Shown here: positions 55,239 through 64,000 of the stretch, piece by piece | Layout: the number at the start of each line of letters is the position of its first letter | How positions within the stretch are numbered: position 1 is the first letter of the stretch | Origin: Streptosporangium becharense | GTDB lineage: Bacteria; Actinomycetota; Actinomycetes; Streptosporangiales; Streptosporangiaceae | DNA: 64,000 nucleotides | Reading direction: 5' to 3' | Assembly: GCF_014204985.1 (NCBI RefSeq) | Contig: NZ_JACHMP010000001.1 | Location: 4,898,001-4,962,000 of the forward strand | Position numbers and translations under genes: made by a program | Notes under the pieces: model-generated | Told to the model about the DNA's origin: nothing | The model's input: the letters and a program-made list of their open reading frames with translations, nothing else | The model's database searches: none

Positions 55239-56297
55239 ATGAAACTCGGAACTGCGGCGACGGGCGCGGCACTGTTCGCGATCACTCTTACCCTCTCGGC
55301 GTGCGGCTCGTCCGGGACCGGCGGCACGACCGGCGCCCAGTCCACCGGTGACGCCGGGGCCAAGGGGGGCAAGGTCGGGATCGACTTCCCGCGCGCCGAC
55401 TCCGACTTCTGGAACTCCTACGGCAAGTACGTCCCGCAGATCGCGGGCGAGCTGGGCGTCGAGCTGATGCCGCCCACCAACTCCCAGAACGACGTGGCCA
55501 AGCTGGTCGCCAACACCCAGGCCCTCACCGGCCAGGGTGCCAAGGCGATCATCATGGCCCCGCAGGACACCGGCGCGATCGCCTCCACCCTCCAGACGCT
55601 GGAGAACCGGAAGATCCCGGTCGTCTCCGTGGACACCCGCCCCGACAAGGGCAAGGTCTACATGGTCGTGCGGGCCGACAACAAGGCGTACGGCACCAAG
55701 GCCTGCGAGTTCCTCGGCGAGAAGCTGGGCGGCAAGGGCAAGGTCGTCGAGCTCATGGGCGCGCTCTCGTCGATCAACGGCCGCGACCGGGCCGAGGCGT
55801 TCCGCTCCTGCATGAAGGAGAAGTTCCCCGGCATCACGGTCTTCGAGGAGCCCACCGAGTGGGAGGGCACGAAGGCCGCCTCGATGCTCCAGACCCGTCT
55901 GGAGCAGCACCCGGACATCAAGGGCGTCTACATGCACGCCGGCGGCGTCCACCTGGCCCCGACGCTCCAGGTGCTCAAGGCCAAGAACCTGATCGTGCCG
56001 CCGGAGGACCCCAAGCACGTCTTCGTCATCTCCAACGACGGCATCCCGCAGGAGTTCGACGCCATCCGCAAGGGTGAGATCGACGCCACGATCTCCCAGC
56101 CGGCCGACCTGTACGCCAGGTACGCGCTCTTCTACGCCAAGGCCGCGATCGAGGGCAAGACCTTCCAGCCCGGCCCGACCGACCACGACAGCACGATCGT
56201 CCAGCTCCCCAACGGCCTGGAGGACCAGCTCCCGGCTCCGCTGGTGACCAAGGAGAACGTGGACGACAAGGCTCTCTGGGGTAACCAGGTCAAGTGA
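55239..56297 (+). CDS. Sugar ABC importer binding lipoprotein (L-fucose operon)
   Basis: 352 residues from ATG 55239 (GAGG seven bases upstream). Sec signal with lipobox LTLSAC (Cys about 22) and a Gly/Thr/Ser linker. Ribose-class periplasmic-binding fold (VGIDFPRADSDFWNSY, AIIMAPQDTGAIASTL, IPVVSVDTRPDKG, FVISNDGIPQEFDAIRKGEI). Expected ligand L-fucose or a related 6-deoxysugar, from the operon. Confidence 0.93.
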   Translation: MKLGTAATGAALFAITLTLSACGSSGTGGTTGAQSTGDAGAKGGKVGIDFPRADSDFWNSYGKYVPQIAGELGVELMPPTNSQNDVAKLVANTQALTGQGAKAIIMAPQDTGAIASTLQTLENRKIPVVSVDTRPDKGKVYMVVRADNKAYGTKACEFLGEKLGGKGKVVELMGALSSINGRDRAEAFRSCMKEKFPGITVFEEPTEWEGTKAASMLQTRLEQHPDIKGVYMHAGGVHLAPTLQVLKAKNLIVPPEDPKHVFVISNDGIPQEFDAIRKGEIDATISQPADLYARYALFYAKAAIEGKTFQPGPTDHDSTIVQLPNGLEDQLPAPLVTKENVDDKALWGNQVK

Positions 56298-57793
56298 TGA
56301 CATCTCCCGTTAAGGCGGTCGAAGCGATTGGCATCACCAAGCGCTTCGGCCCGACCACCGCGCTCAACGGCGCCGGAATCGCCATCACCGAGGGCGAGAC
56401 GCACGCGCTCCTCGGCAGGAACGGCGCGGGCAAGTCGACCCTGGTGTCGATCCTGACCGGGTTGCAGCGTCCCGACGAGGGCGAGGTCCGCTTCGGCGGG
56501 CAGCCCGCGCCGCCGCTGGCCGACCGGGACGCCTGGCGGCAGCGCGTCGCGTGCGTGTACCAGAAGTCGACGATCATCCCCACGCTGACCGTCGCGGAGA
56601 ACCTCTTCCTGAACCGCCAGACCGAGCGGGGCAGGATCAACTGGCGGTCCCTGCGCACCAGGGCCCGCCGGCTCCTGGAGCAGTACGGCGTGGACGTCGA
56701 CGCCGACGTCCTGGCCGGCGACCTCGGCGTCGAGCAGCGCCAGCTGGTGGAGATCGCCCGGGCGCTGTCGTTCGGCGCCCGGTTCATCATCCTGGACGAG
56801 CCCACCGCCCAGCTCGACGGCCCGGCGATCCAGCGGCTCTTCGCGCGGATGCGGGCCCTGCGGGAGCAGGGCGTCACGATGATGTTCATCTCGCACCACC
56901 TCGACGAGGTGTACGAGATCTGCCAGAGCGTCTCCGTCTTCCGCGACGCCCGGCACATCGTCACCGCCTCGGTTGACGACCTGCCGCACGACCAGCTCGT
57001 CGACGCGATGACCGGTGAGGCCACCGCCGCCTACGAGTACCGCACCCGCACCGTCGGAGCCTCGGCCCCGGTGGTGCTCGCCGCGCGGAACCTCCGCCTC
57101 GCCGGCCGCTTCGAGGACGTCGACCTGGCCGTCCGGGCCGGGGAGGTCGTCGGCCTCGCCGGTTCGGGCAGCAGCGGCAAGGTCGGCCTGGCCGAGACCC
57201 TCGTCGGGCTGCGCAAGGCCGACACCGGCACGGTGACCGTCAACGGGACCGAGGTGAAGGGCGGGGACGTGCCGTCCGCGCTCGCCGCCGGACTCGGATT
57301 CGTCCCCCAGGACCGGCACCACGAGGGTTTCGTCCCGCTGCTGTCGATCGCGGAGAACGCGACCATCCCGATCGCCCACAAGCTCGGCCGGTTCGGCATG
57401 GTCTCCCCGGCGCGCCGCCGCGAACGCGGCAACCAGATGATCGCGCGGCTCGACATCAAGACGACCGGCCCCGACCAGCCCGTGGCCGACCTGTCGGGCG
57501 GCAACGCCCAGAAGGTCGTGCTCGCCAGGGCACTCGCCGACGACCCCAAGGCGCTGGTCGTCATCAACCCGACCGCCGGGGTGGACGTCAAGGCCAAGCA
57601 CTCCCTCCTCGGCGCCGTGGAGGACGCGGTCGACCGAGGCGCCGGAGCCGTGCTGGTCTCCGACGAGCTGGACGACCTGCGGATCTGCGACCGGGTTCTG
57701 ATCATGTTCCACGGCAGGATCGTCAAGGACGTGCCGCGCGGCTGGACCGACACCGAACTGGTGGCGGCGATGGAAGGTATCGATCACCAATGA
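56297..57793 (+). CDS. Sugar ABC importer ATPase with degenerate second cassette
   Basis: 498 residues from ATG 56297 (TGATG overlap; GTG 56294 possible). NBD1 is complete: GRNGAGKST, Walker B FIILDEPTAQL, switch His in ISHHLDE. NBD2 is altered: the P-loop reads GSGSSGKVG, and the Walker B region reads LVVINPTAGVD, with Ile-Asn in place of the usual Asp-Glu, so its hydrolytic site is probably dead. The signature LSGGNAQK is kept. One active and one inactive site is common in fused importers, but loss of the Walker B acids is more extreme than in the RbsA-like protein at 29551. Confidence 0.93.
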   Translation: MTSPVKAVEAIGITKRFGPTTALNGAGIAITEGETHALLGRNGAGKSTLVSILTGLQRPDEGEVRFGGQPAPPLADRDAWRQRVACVYQKSTIIPTLTVAENLFLNRQTERGRINWRSLRTRARRLLEQYGVDVDADVLAGDLGVEQRQLVEIARALSFGARFIILDEPTAQLDGPAIQRLFARMRALREQGVTMMFISHHLDEVYEICQSVSVFRDARHIVTASVDDLPHDQLVDAMTGEATAAYEYRTRTVGASAPVVLAARNLRLAGRFEDVDLAVRAGEVVGLAGSGSSGKVGLAETLVGLRKADTGTVTVNGTEVKGGDVPSALAAGLGFVPQDRHHEGFVPLLSIAENATIPIAHKLGRFGMVSPARRRERGNQMIARLDIKTTGPDQPVADLSGGNAQKVVLARALADDPKALVVINPTAGVDVKAKHSLLGAVEDAVDRGAGAVLVSDELDDLRICDRVLIMFHGRIVKDVPRGWTDTELVAAMEGIDHQ

Positions 57794-58800
57794 CCACGAC
57801 AAAGACCCCGCCGGTCGCGGCCGTCCCACAGGGCCGCCGCATCCAGCTCGGGCGCTTCCGGGACCTCACGCTCGTCCCGGTGATCATCGTTCTGCTGATC
57901 GCCGGCTCCTTCGTGGACCCGATCTTCCTCACCCCGGGGAACCTCACCAACGTGCTCCAGCAGCAGTCCGCGCTGGCGCTGGTGGTCCTCGCCGAGGCGC
58001 TGATCCTGATCGCCGGCAAGTTCGACCTGTCGCTGGAGTCCACGGTCGGCATGGCGCCCGCCGTGGCCGTGATGTTCGTCATCCCCGTGGCGGCCGGTGG
58101 GTTCGGCCTGGAGCTGCCCGGCATCCTCGCGATCCCCCTCTGCCTGCTGATCGGCGGGCTGGTCGGTGCCTTCAACGGCTTCCTGATCATGCGCTTCCAG
58201 CTGTCGGCCTTCATCGTCACGCTGGCCATGATGATCGTCGTGCACGGCCTGCAGCTCGGCCTCACCCAGGGCAAGAGCCTGTTCGAGCTGCCCGAGTCGT
58301 TCCTCTACCTCGGCAGCGCCAGCTGGCTCGGCCTCCCCGCGGCCATCTGGATCACCGGCGCGCTCTTCGCGGTGGCCATCGTCGCGCTCGGGTACTTCCG
58401 GGCCGGCCGCTCGCTCTACGCCATCGGCGGCAACGCCGACGCCGCCCGCGCGGCCGGCATCCGGGTCGAGCGGGTCCTGTGGGCCGTCTTCGTCATCGGC
58501 GGCGTGGTCGCCGCCCTCGCCGGCGTGCTGGAGACCGGCCGCCTGGGCGGCATCAGCGCCAACCAGGGCGTCGGCTGGATCTTCATGGCCTTCGCCGCCG
58601 CCGTCATCGGCGGCGTGAGCATGGACGGCGGCAAGGGCACGATCCTCGGCGCTCTCACCGGTGTCCTGGTGATCGGCCTGGTGGAGAACATCCTGACCCT
58701 CAAGGGTGTGCCGGGCGAGTGGAAGCAGCTCGTCTACGGTTCGATCATCCTCGTGGCCCTGATGATCAGCCGTCTGGCGGGCGGCAAGGCCCAGGACTGA
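57790..58800 (+). CDS. Sugar ABC importer permease (L-fucose operon)
   Basis: 336 residues from ATG 57790 (ATGA overlap). Multi-pass RbsC-type permease: ALILIAGKFDLSLESTVGMAPAVAV, FNGFLIMRFQLSAFIVTLAMM, RSLYAIGGNADAARAAGI, GWIFMAFAAAVIGGVSMDGGKG. Partner of the ATPase and binding protein before it. Confidence 0.94.
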   Translation: MTTTKTPPVAAVPQGRRIQLGRFRDLTLVPVIIVLLIAGSFVDPIFLTPGNLTNVLQQQSALALVVLAEALILIAGKFDLSLESTVGMAPAVAVMFVIPVAAGGFGLELPGILAIPLCLLIGGLVGAFNGFLIMRFQLSAFIVTLAMMIVVHGLQLGLTQGKSLFELPESFLYLGSASWLGLPAAIWITGALFAVAIVALGYFRAGRSLYAIGGNADAARAAGIRVERVLWAVFVIGGVVAALAGVLETGRLGGISANQGVGWIFMAFAAAVIGGVSMDGGKGTILGALTGVLVIGLVENILTLKGVPGEWKQLVYGSIILVALMISRLAGGKAQD

Positions 58801-58940
58801 CGTCCGCCCCCCGGCCTCTCGGGGCCGGGCCTCCGCGGGCCGGGCACGCGGACCCGCGCGGCGGCGCCGTCCTCCCCGCCGGTGCCGTCCCCCCCGCCGG
58901 CGCCCGCGGCCCGGCGTCCACGATCCCAGGAACGACCTGA

Positions 58941-58976
58941 CACGGCCCCGCTCCCGCTCACGGGGCCGGGGCCGTG
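58941..58976 (+). terminator. Hairpin between the permease and the aldo/keto reductase genes
   Basis: CACGGCCCC/GGGGCCGTG stem. It ends 16 bases before the next GTG, so it may attenuate rather than end transcription. Confidence 0.45.
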
Positions 58977-58992
58977 CGGAACGGAGCGAACG

Positions 58993-59928
58993 GTGCAGGT
59001 CAGCAAGTACGGCTTCGGCGCGGCCCCCATCGGGAACCTGTTCTCGGCGGTGGACGACGACGAGGCGCGGGCGGCCGTGGACGCGGCCTACGACGCCGGG
59101 ATCCGGCTGTTCGACACCGCGCCGCACTACGGGCTGGGCCTGTCGGAACGGCGGCTCGGCGCCGCCCTGGCCGGGCGGCCCCGCGACTCCTACACGTTGT
59201 CCACCAAGGTCGGCCGCCTGCTCGTGCCGGCCCCGGCCGACGCCCCGGTGGGCCGGGACGACGAGGGCTTCGACGTCCCCGCCGACCTGTGCCGGGTGCG
59301 GGACTACTCGCGCGACGGGGTGCGCCGGTCGCTGGAGGAGAGCCTGGAACGGCTCGGCCTGGACGCGGTCGACATCGTCCTGATCCACGACCCGGACGCC
59401 CACTGGGAGCAGGCCGTCTCCGAGGCGTACCCGGCTCTGGCGGAGCTGCGTGACCAGGGCGTCGTCAAGGCCGTGGGCGTCGGCATGAACCAGGCGGCGA
59501 TGCTCGCCCGGTTCGTCCGCGAGACCGGCGTCGACACGGTCATGCTCGCCGGCCGCTACACCCTCCTCGACCAGTCGGGCGAGGAGGAGCTGCTGCCGCT
59601 GTGCCGGGAGCGGGGTGTCTCGGTGCTCGCCGCCGGCGTGTTCAACAGCGGCCTGCTGGCCACCCACGACCCGTCCGGCACCTACGACTACGCCCCTGCC
59701 CCGGGTGATCTCCTCGCCCGCGCCCGCCGGATCGCGTCCGTCTGCGAACGCCACGGCGTCACCCTTCCCCAGGCGGCCCTGGCCTTCCCGCTGCGCCACC
59801 CGGCGGTCGTCTCGGTCGTCGTCGGCGCCCGCTCCGCCGCCGAGGTCACCCGCAACGCGGCTCTGACCGCCGCCCCCGTCCCCGACGACCTCTGGGCGGA
59901 ACTGGCCGCCGAGGGCCTGATCGGCTGA
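58993..59928 (+). CDS. Aldo/keto reductase, probable L-fucose (D-threo-aldose) 1-dehydrogenase
   Basis: 311 residues from GTG 58993 (GGAG six bases upstream). AKR tetrad residues in LFDTAPHYGLGLSERRLG (Asp, Tyr), STKVGRLL (Lys) and DIVLIHDPD (His). The sequence resembles the D-threo-aldose/L-fucose dehydrogenase group, which oxidises L-fucose to its lactone. It is the last gene of the operon and the first step of the pathway. A lactonase for the next step was not seen. Confidence 0.87.
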   Translation: MQVSKYGFGAAPIGNLFSAVDDDEARAAVDAAYDAGIRLFDTAPHYGLGLSERRLGAALAGRPRDSYTLSTKVGRLLVPAPADAPVGRDDEGFDVPADLCRVRDYSRDGVRRSLEESLERLGLDAVDIVLIHDPDAHWEQAVSEAYPALAELRDQGVVKAVGVGMNQAAMLARFVRETGVDTVMLAGRYTLLDQSGEEELLPLCRERGVSVLAAGVFNSGLLATHDPSGTYDYAPAPGDLLARARRIASVCERHGVTLPQAALAFPLRHPAVVSVVVGARSAAEVTRNAALTAAPVPDDLWAELAAEGLIG

Positions 59929-59948
59929 CGGCGGTGATCCCGCCCGGC

Positions 59949-59983
59949 ATCGCACCGGAGGCGTGATCCCCGCCCGGTGCGAT
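59949..59983. terminator. Bidirectional terminator between the fucose operon and its regulator
   Basis: ATCGCACCGG and CCGGTGCGAT with a 15-base loop, in the convergent spacer. Confidence 0.6.
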
Positions 59984-60008
59984 CAGTGGAAGGCGCCGGG
60001 CGGGGCCG

Positions 60009-60683
60009 TCAGGCCAGGGCGTTGCGGAGCCACTCCTCGACCCCGGCGATGTGGACCGTCGCCCACGCCCGCGCCACCTCCGGCTGGCGGGCGGCGATGG
60101 CCTCGCAGATGGCGCCGTGCTGTTCGCGGGTCTTCTCCAGGGCGTTCTCCTGGGTGAGGCCGCGCCAGATACGGGCCCGGGTGGTGGGGCCCGACAGGCT
60201 CTCGATCAGGGAGCACAGCACCGCGTTGCCGGAGCCCGCCGCGATGCGCTGGTGGAACTCCAGGTCGTTGGCGACGAGCTGCTCCACGCTCGGGTCGGGG
60301 GGCAGCTCGTCGAGGAGCTTGCGCAGCTCGGCGATCTCGGAGTCGGGCATGCGCGTGGCGGCCATCGCGGTGGCCGCCGGCTCCAGGATCCGCCGGACCT
60401 GGAAGAACTGGAGCACGGTGTCGTCCTGGTGGAAGTCGACCACGAACGACATGGCATCCAGCAGGAGCTGCGGCTCCAGGCTGGTCACGTAGGTGCCGTC
60501 GCCCTGGCGCACGTCCAGCACGTTGATCAGGGCCAGGGCCCGGACCGCCTCGCGCAGGGAGTTGCGCGACAGGCCGAGCCGCTCTGCCAGGTCGGCCTCC
60601 TTGGGCAGCCTGCTGCCCGGAGCGAGCTCGCCCGAAAGGATCATCTGCTTGATCCGGTCGATAGCGGCGTCGGTGACCGCCAT
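60009..60683 (-). CDS. GntR/FCD family transcriptional regulator of the fucose operon
   Basis: 224 residues from ATG 60683 (GAGGA nine bases upstream). N-terminal winged helix (AAIDRIKQMILSGELAPGSRLPKEADLAERLGLSRNSLREAVRAL) and the FCD effector domain (LLLDAMSFVVDFHQ, VRRILEPAATAMAA, NDLEFHQRIAAGSGN, REQHGAICEAI, with the metal-binding Asp/His set). Its own promoter carries a perfect palindrome that recurs, slightly changed, at the operon start 8 kb away. Probably releases the DNA when a fuconate-type acid binds. Confidence 0.93.
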   Translation of the reverse strand: MAVTDAAIDRIKQMILSGELAPGSRLPKEADLAERLGLSRNSLREAVRALALINVLDVRQGDGTYVTSLEPQLLLDAMSFVVDFHQDDTVLQFFQVRRILEPAATAMAATRMPDSEIAELRKLLDELPPDPSVEQLVANDLEFHQRIAAGSGNAVLCSLIESLSGPTTRARIWRGLTQENALEKTREQHGAICEAIAARQPEVARAWATVHIAGVEEWLRNALA

Positions 60684-60706
60684 GCTGCACCGTCCTCGGG
60701 TAGGCC

Positions 60707-60721
60707 AGACATCGGATGTCT
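60707..60721. promoter_or_regulatory. GntR operator in the regulator's own promoter
   Basis: AGACATC-G-GATGTCT is a perfect palindrome, 24 bases before the regulator start. Two relatives lie upstream of the FAH gene. Confidence 0.7.
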
Positions 60722-61739
60722 ACGAGTGTAGGACGAACCTGATGGGATCGCTTCCCTTCACCCGCCGTACCGTTCCGCGGACCTCCAGCGTACGCAGGTG
60801 CGCCGCGGCCTCGGAGGCCGCCATCCCTCGCGACATGGCCGGGAACTCCTCCCACGGCCGGTTCCAGGTCATCCGGGAGGCGACCTCCCACAGGGTGAGC
60901 GGCCCTTCCGCCTCGGCGAGCAGGCCGGCCAGCCGTCGGAGCTTCTCCTCGTGATGTGCGCCGATCTCCGCCGCGCGGGCGGCGGTGTCGTGGAAGATCC
61001 ACTCATGGGCGGGCAGGGCCTCCAGCTCACCCAGGTCCTTCACCTTCTCCAGTGAGCCGAGGAAGTCGCCCAACGGGTCGACGTCGGTGCGGTCGTAGGG
61101 GTAGACGCCGATGTGCGGGGTGATCTCCGGCAGCACGTGGTCACCGGTGAAGAGCCGGTCGGCGTCCTCCAGGTGCAGGCAGACGTGGCCGGGGGTGTGG
61201 CCGGGGGTCCAGACGGTGCGGAGCCTGCGTCCCGGCAGGTCGACCAGGTCGCCGTCCTGCAGGATCAGGTCGGGGACGGCGGGCGGACGCGGCCGGCGCG
61301 CGGTCACCTCCGTCACCTCGACGGCGCCCGCCCCGGCGCGGCGCAGCATGTCGGCCTGGAAGTCGCGGTGCGCGCCGTCCTCCAGGTCGTGCATGAAGCG
61401 GACCAGGGCCGCGTCGGCCTCGTGCATGGCGATCCACGCGCCTGACTCCTGCCTGACCTGGCCGGCGAGCCCGGCGTGGTCGGGGTGGAAGTGGGTGACG
61501 ACCACGCCCCGGATCTCGCGCACGTCCATGCCCGCCGCGGTCAGTCCGTCGCGCAGCGCCAGCCACGACTCCGGGTGGTTCCAGCCCGCGTCGACCAGGA
61601 CCGGTCCGGCGGGGGACTCGATCGCGTAGATGAGCGTGTAGCCGAGGGGATTGGCGGGGATGGGGACGGGCACGCTCCACACCCCGCCGCCGGTGTCGAA
61701 AGGACGCTGCTCGCTGTACGGCCTGCGGCGGGATTTCAA
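60720..61739 (-). CDS. MBL-fold metallo-hydrolase
   Basis: 339 residues from TTG 61739 (AAGGAG eight bases upstream). Metal-binding THFHPDHAGLAG, later His in PGHTPGHVCLHLE, Asp in LFTGDHVLP and a C-terminal His in LPAHEWIFHD. A C-terminal winged-helix-like segment follows (HHEEKLRRLAGLLAEAEGPLTLWEVASRM), as in LACTB2-type proteins. The substrate is unknown: an acyl-CoA thioester or lactone is possible. It lies 25 bases after the thiolase stop in the same direction, so it may belong to the steroid operon; alternatively it could serve as the missing fuconolactonase. Confidence 0.88.
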   Translation of the reverse strand: MKSRRRPYSEQRPFDTGGGVWSVPVPIPANPLGYTLIYAIESPAGPVLVDAGWNHPESWLALRDGLTAAGMDVREIRGVVVTHFHPDHAGLAGQVRQESGAWIAMHEADAALVRFMHDLEDGAHRDFQADMLRRAGAGAVEVTEVTARRPRPPAVPDLILQDGDLVDLPGRRLRTVWTPGHTPGHVCLHLEDADRLFTGDHVLPEITPHIGVYPYDRTDVDPLGDFLGSLEKVKDLGELEALPAHEWIFHDTAARAAEIGAHHEEKLRRLAGLLAEAEGPLTLWEVASRMTWNRPWEEFPAMSRGMAASEAAAHLRTLEVRGTVRRVKGSDPIRFVLHS

Positions 61740-61764
61740 CGGTGGTGCTCCTTACCGGCGCCGG

Positions 61765-64000
<2,236 letters not shown>

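Overview
The window is G+C-rich DNA from a filamentous-type actinobacterium. Codon use, frequent GTG/TTG starts, Tat and lipoprotein signals, an E1-E2 fused 2-oxoglutarate decarboxylase (kgd) followed by its small DUF6104 partner, and a KstR/FadA5 steroid module all point that way. The style of the secreted protease family and of kgd suggests Streptosporangiales (Streptosporangium/Nonomuraea-like); this is inference, because no rRNA or marker gene is present. No tRNA, rRNA, IS element or CRISPR array was seen.

Left region (1-12.1 kb): six paralogous secreted trypsin-fold proteins lie in tandem on the minus strand. The first is cut by the window edge, and copies 1-3 have almost identical 5' halves. 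The last two copies by coordinate keep a full His/Asp/Ser triad and a second disulfide. Three copies (1782-3374, 4487-6076, 6576-7736) have Asp in place of the nucleophilic Ser and have lost that disulfide. Copies 1-3 share CRP-type palindromes upstream, and the spacers hold an unusual array of hairpins. A subtilisin-inhibitor (SSI) family gene with an added proline-rich repeat lies next door, divergently transcribed.

12.3-28 kb: an MDR oxidoreductase; a DUF4097/PadR operon with operator-like direct repeats on its promoter; kgd; a B3/4-domain protein; a modular GH9 cellulase behind two CelR/CebR-like palindromes; a GST-like reductase; a flavin reductase; a lipoprotein with a duplicated Cys motif; and a divergent pair made of a DHDPR-fold dehydrogenase and an SDR.

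28-38 kb: a ROK-regulated sugar operon (ATPase, permease, Tat-lipoprotein binding protein, Gfo/Idh/MocA dehydrogenase, TIM-barrel isomerase). It converges on a small operon of Zn alcohol dehydrogenase, 3Fe-4S ferredoxin and split-barrel flavin/F420 protein, which starts at a KstR-type operator.

38-50 kb: an isolated UnbL-UnbV-UnbU triad (enediyne-cassette E3/E4/E5 relatives) with overlapping start/stop codons and no enediyne PKS in view; a cell-surface glycan set (toroid protein, methyltransferase, GT4, GDP-mannose 4,6-dehydratase); an L,D-transpeptidase; and a macrolide-type glycosyltransferase behind a perfect palindrome.

50-64 kb: a CYP125/142-like P450 whose upstream region carries both a KstR2-type and a KstR-type motif; a nearly complete non-phosphorylative L-fucose operon (FAH hydrolase, fuconate dehydratase, SDR, ABC importer, aldo/keto reductase) with a convergent FCD/GntR regulator, and matching candidate operators at both ends; an MBL-fold hydrolase; a FadA5-like steroid thiolase; and kstR at the right edge. 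The steroid genes are scattered but linked by the shared operator motif.
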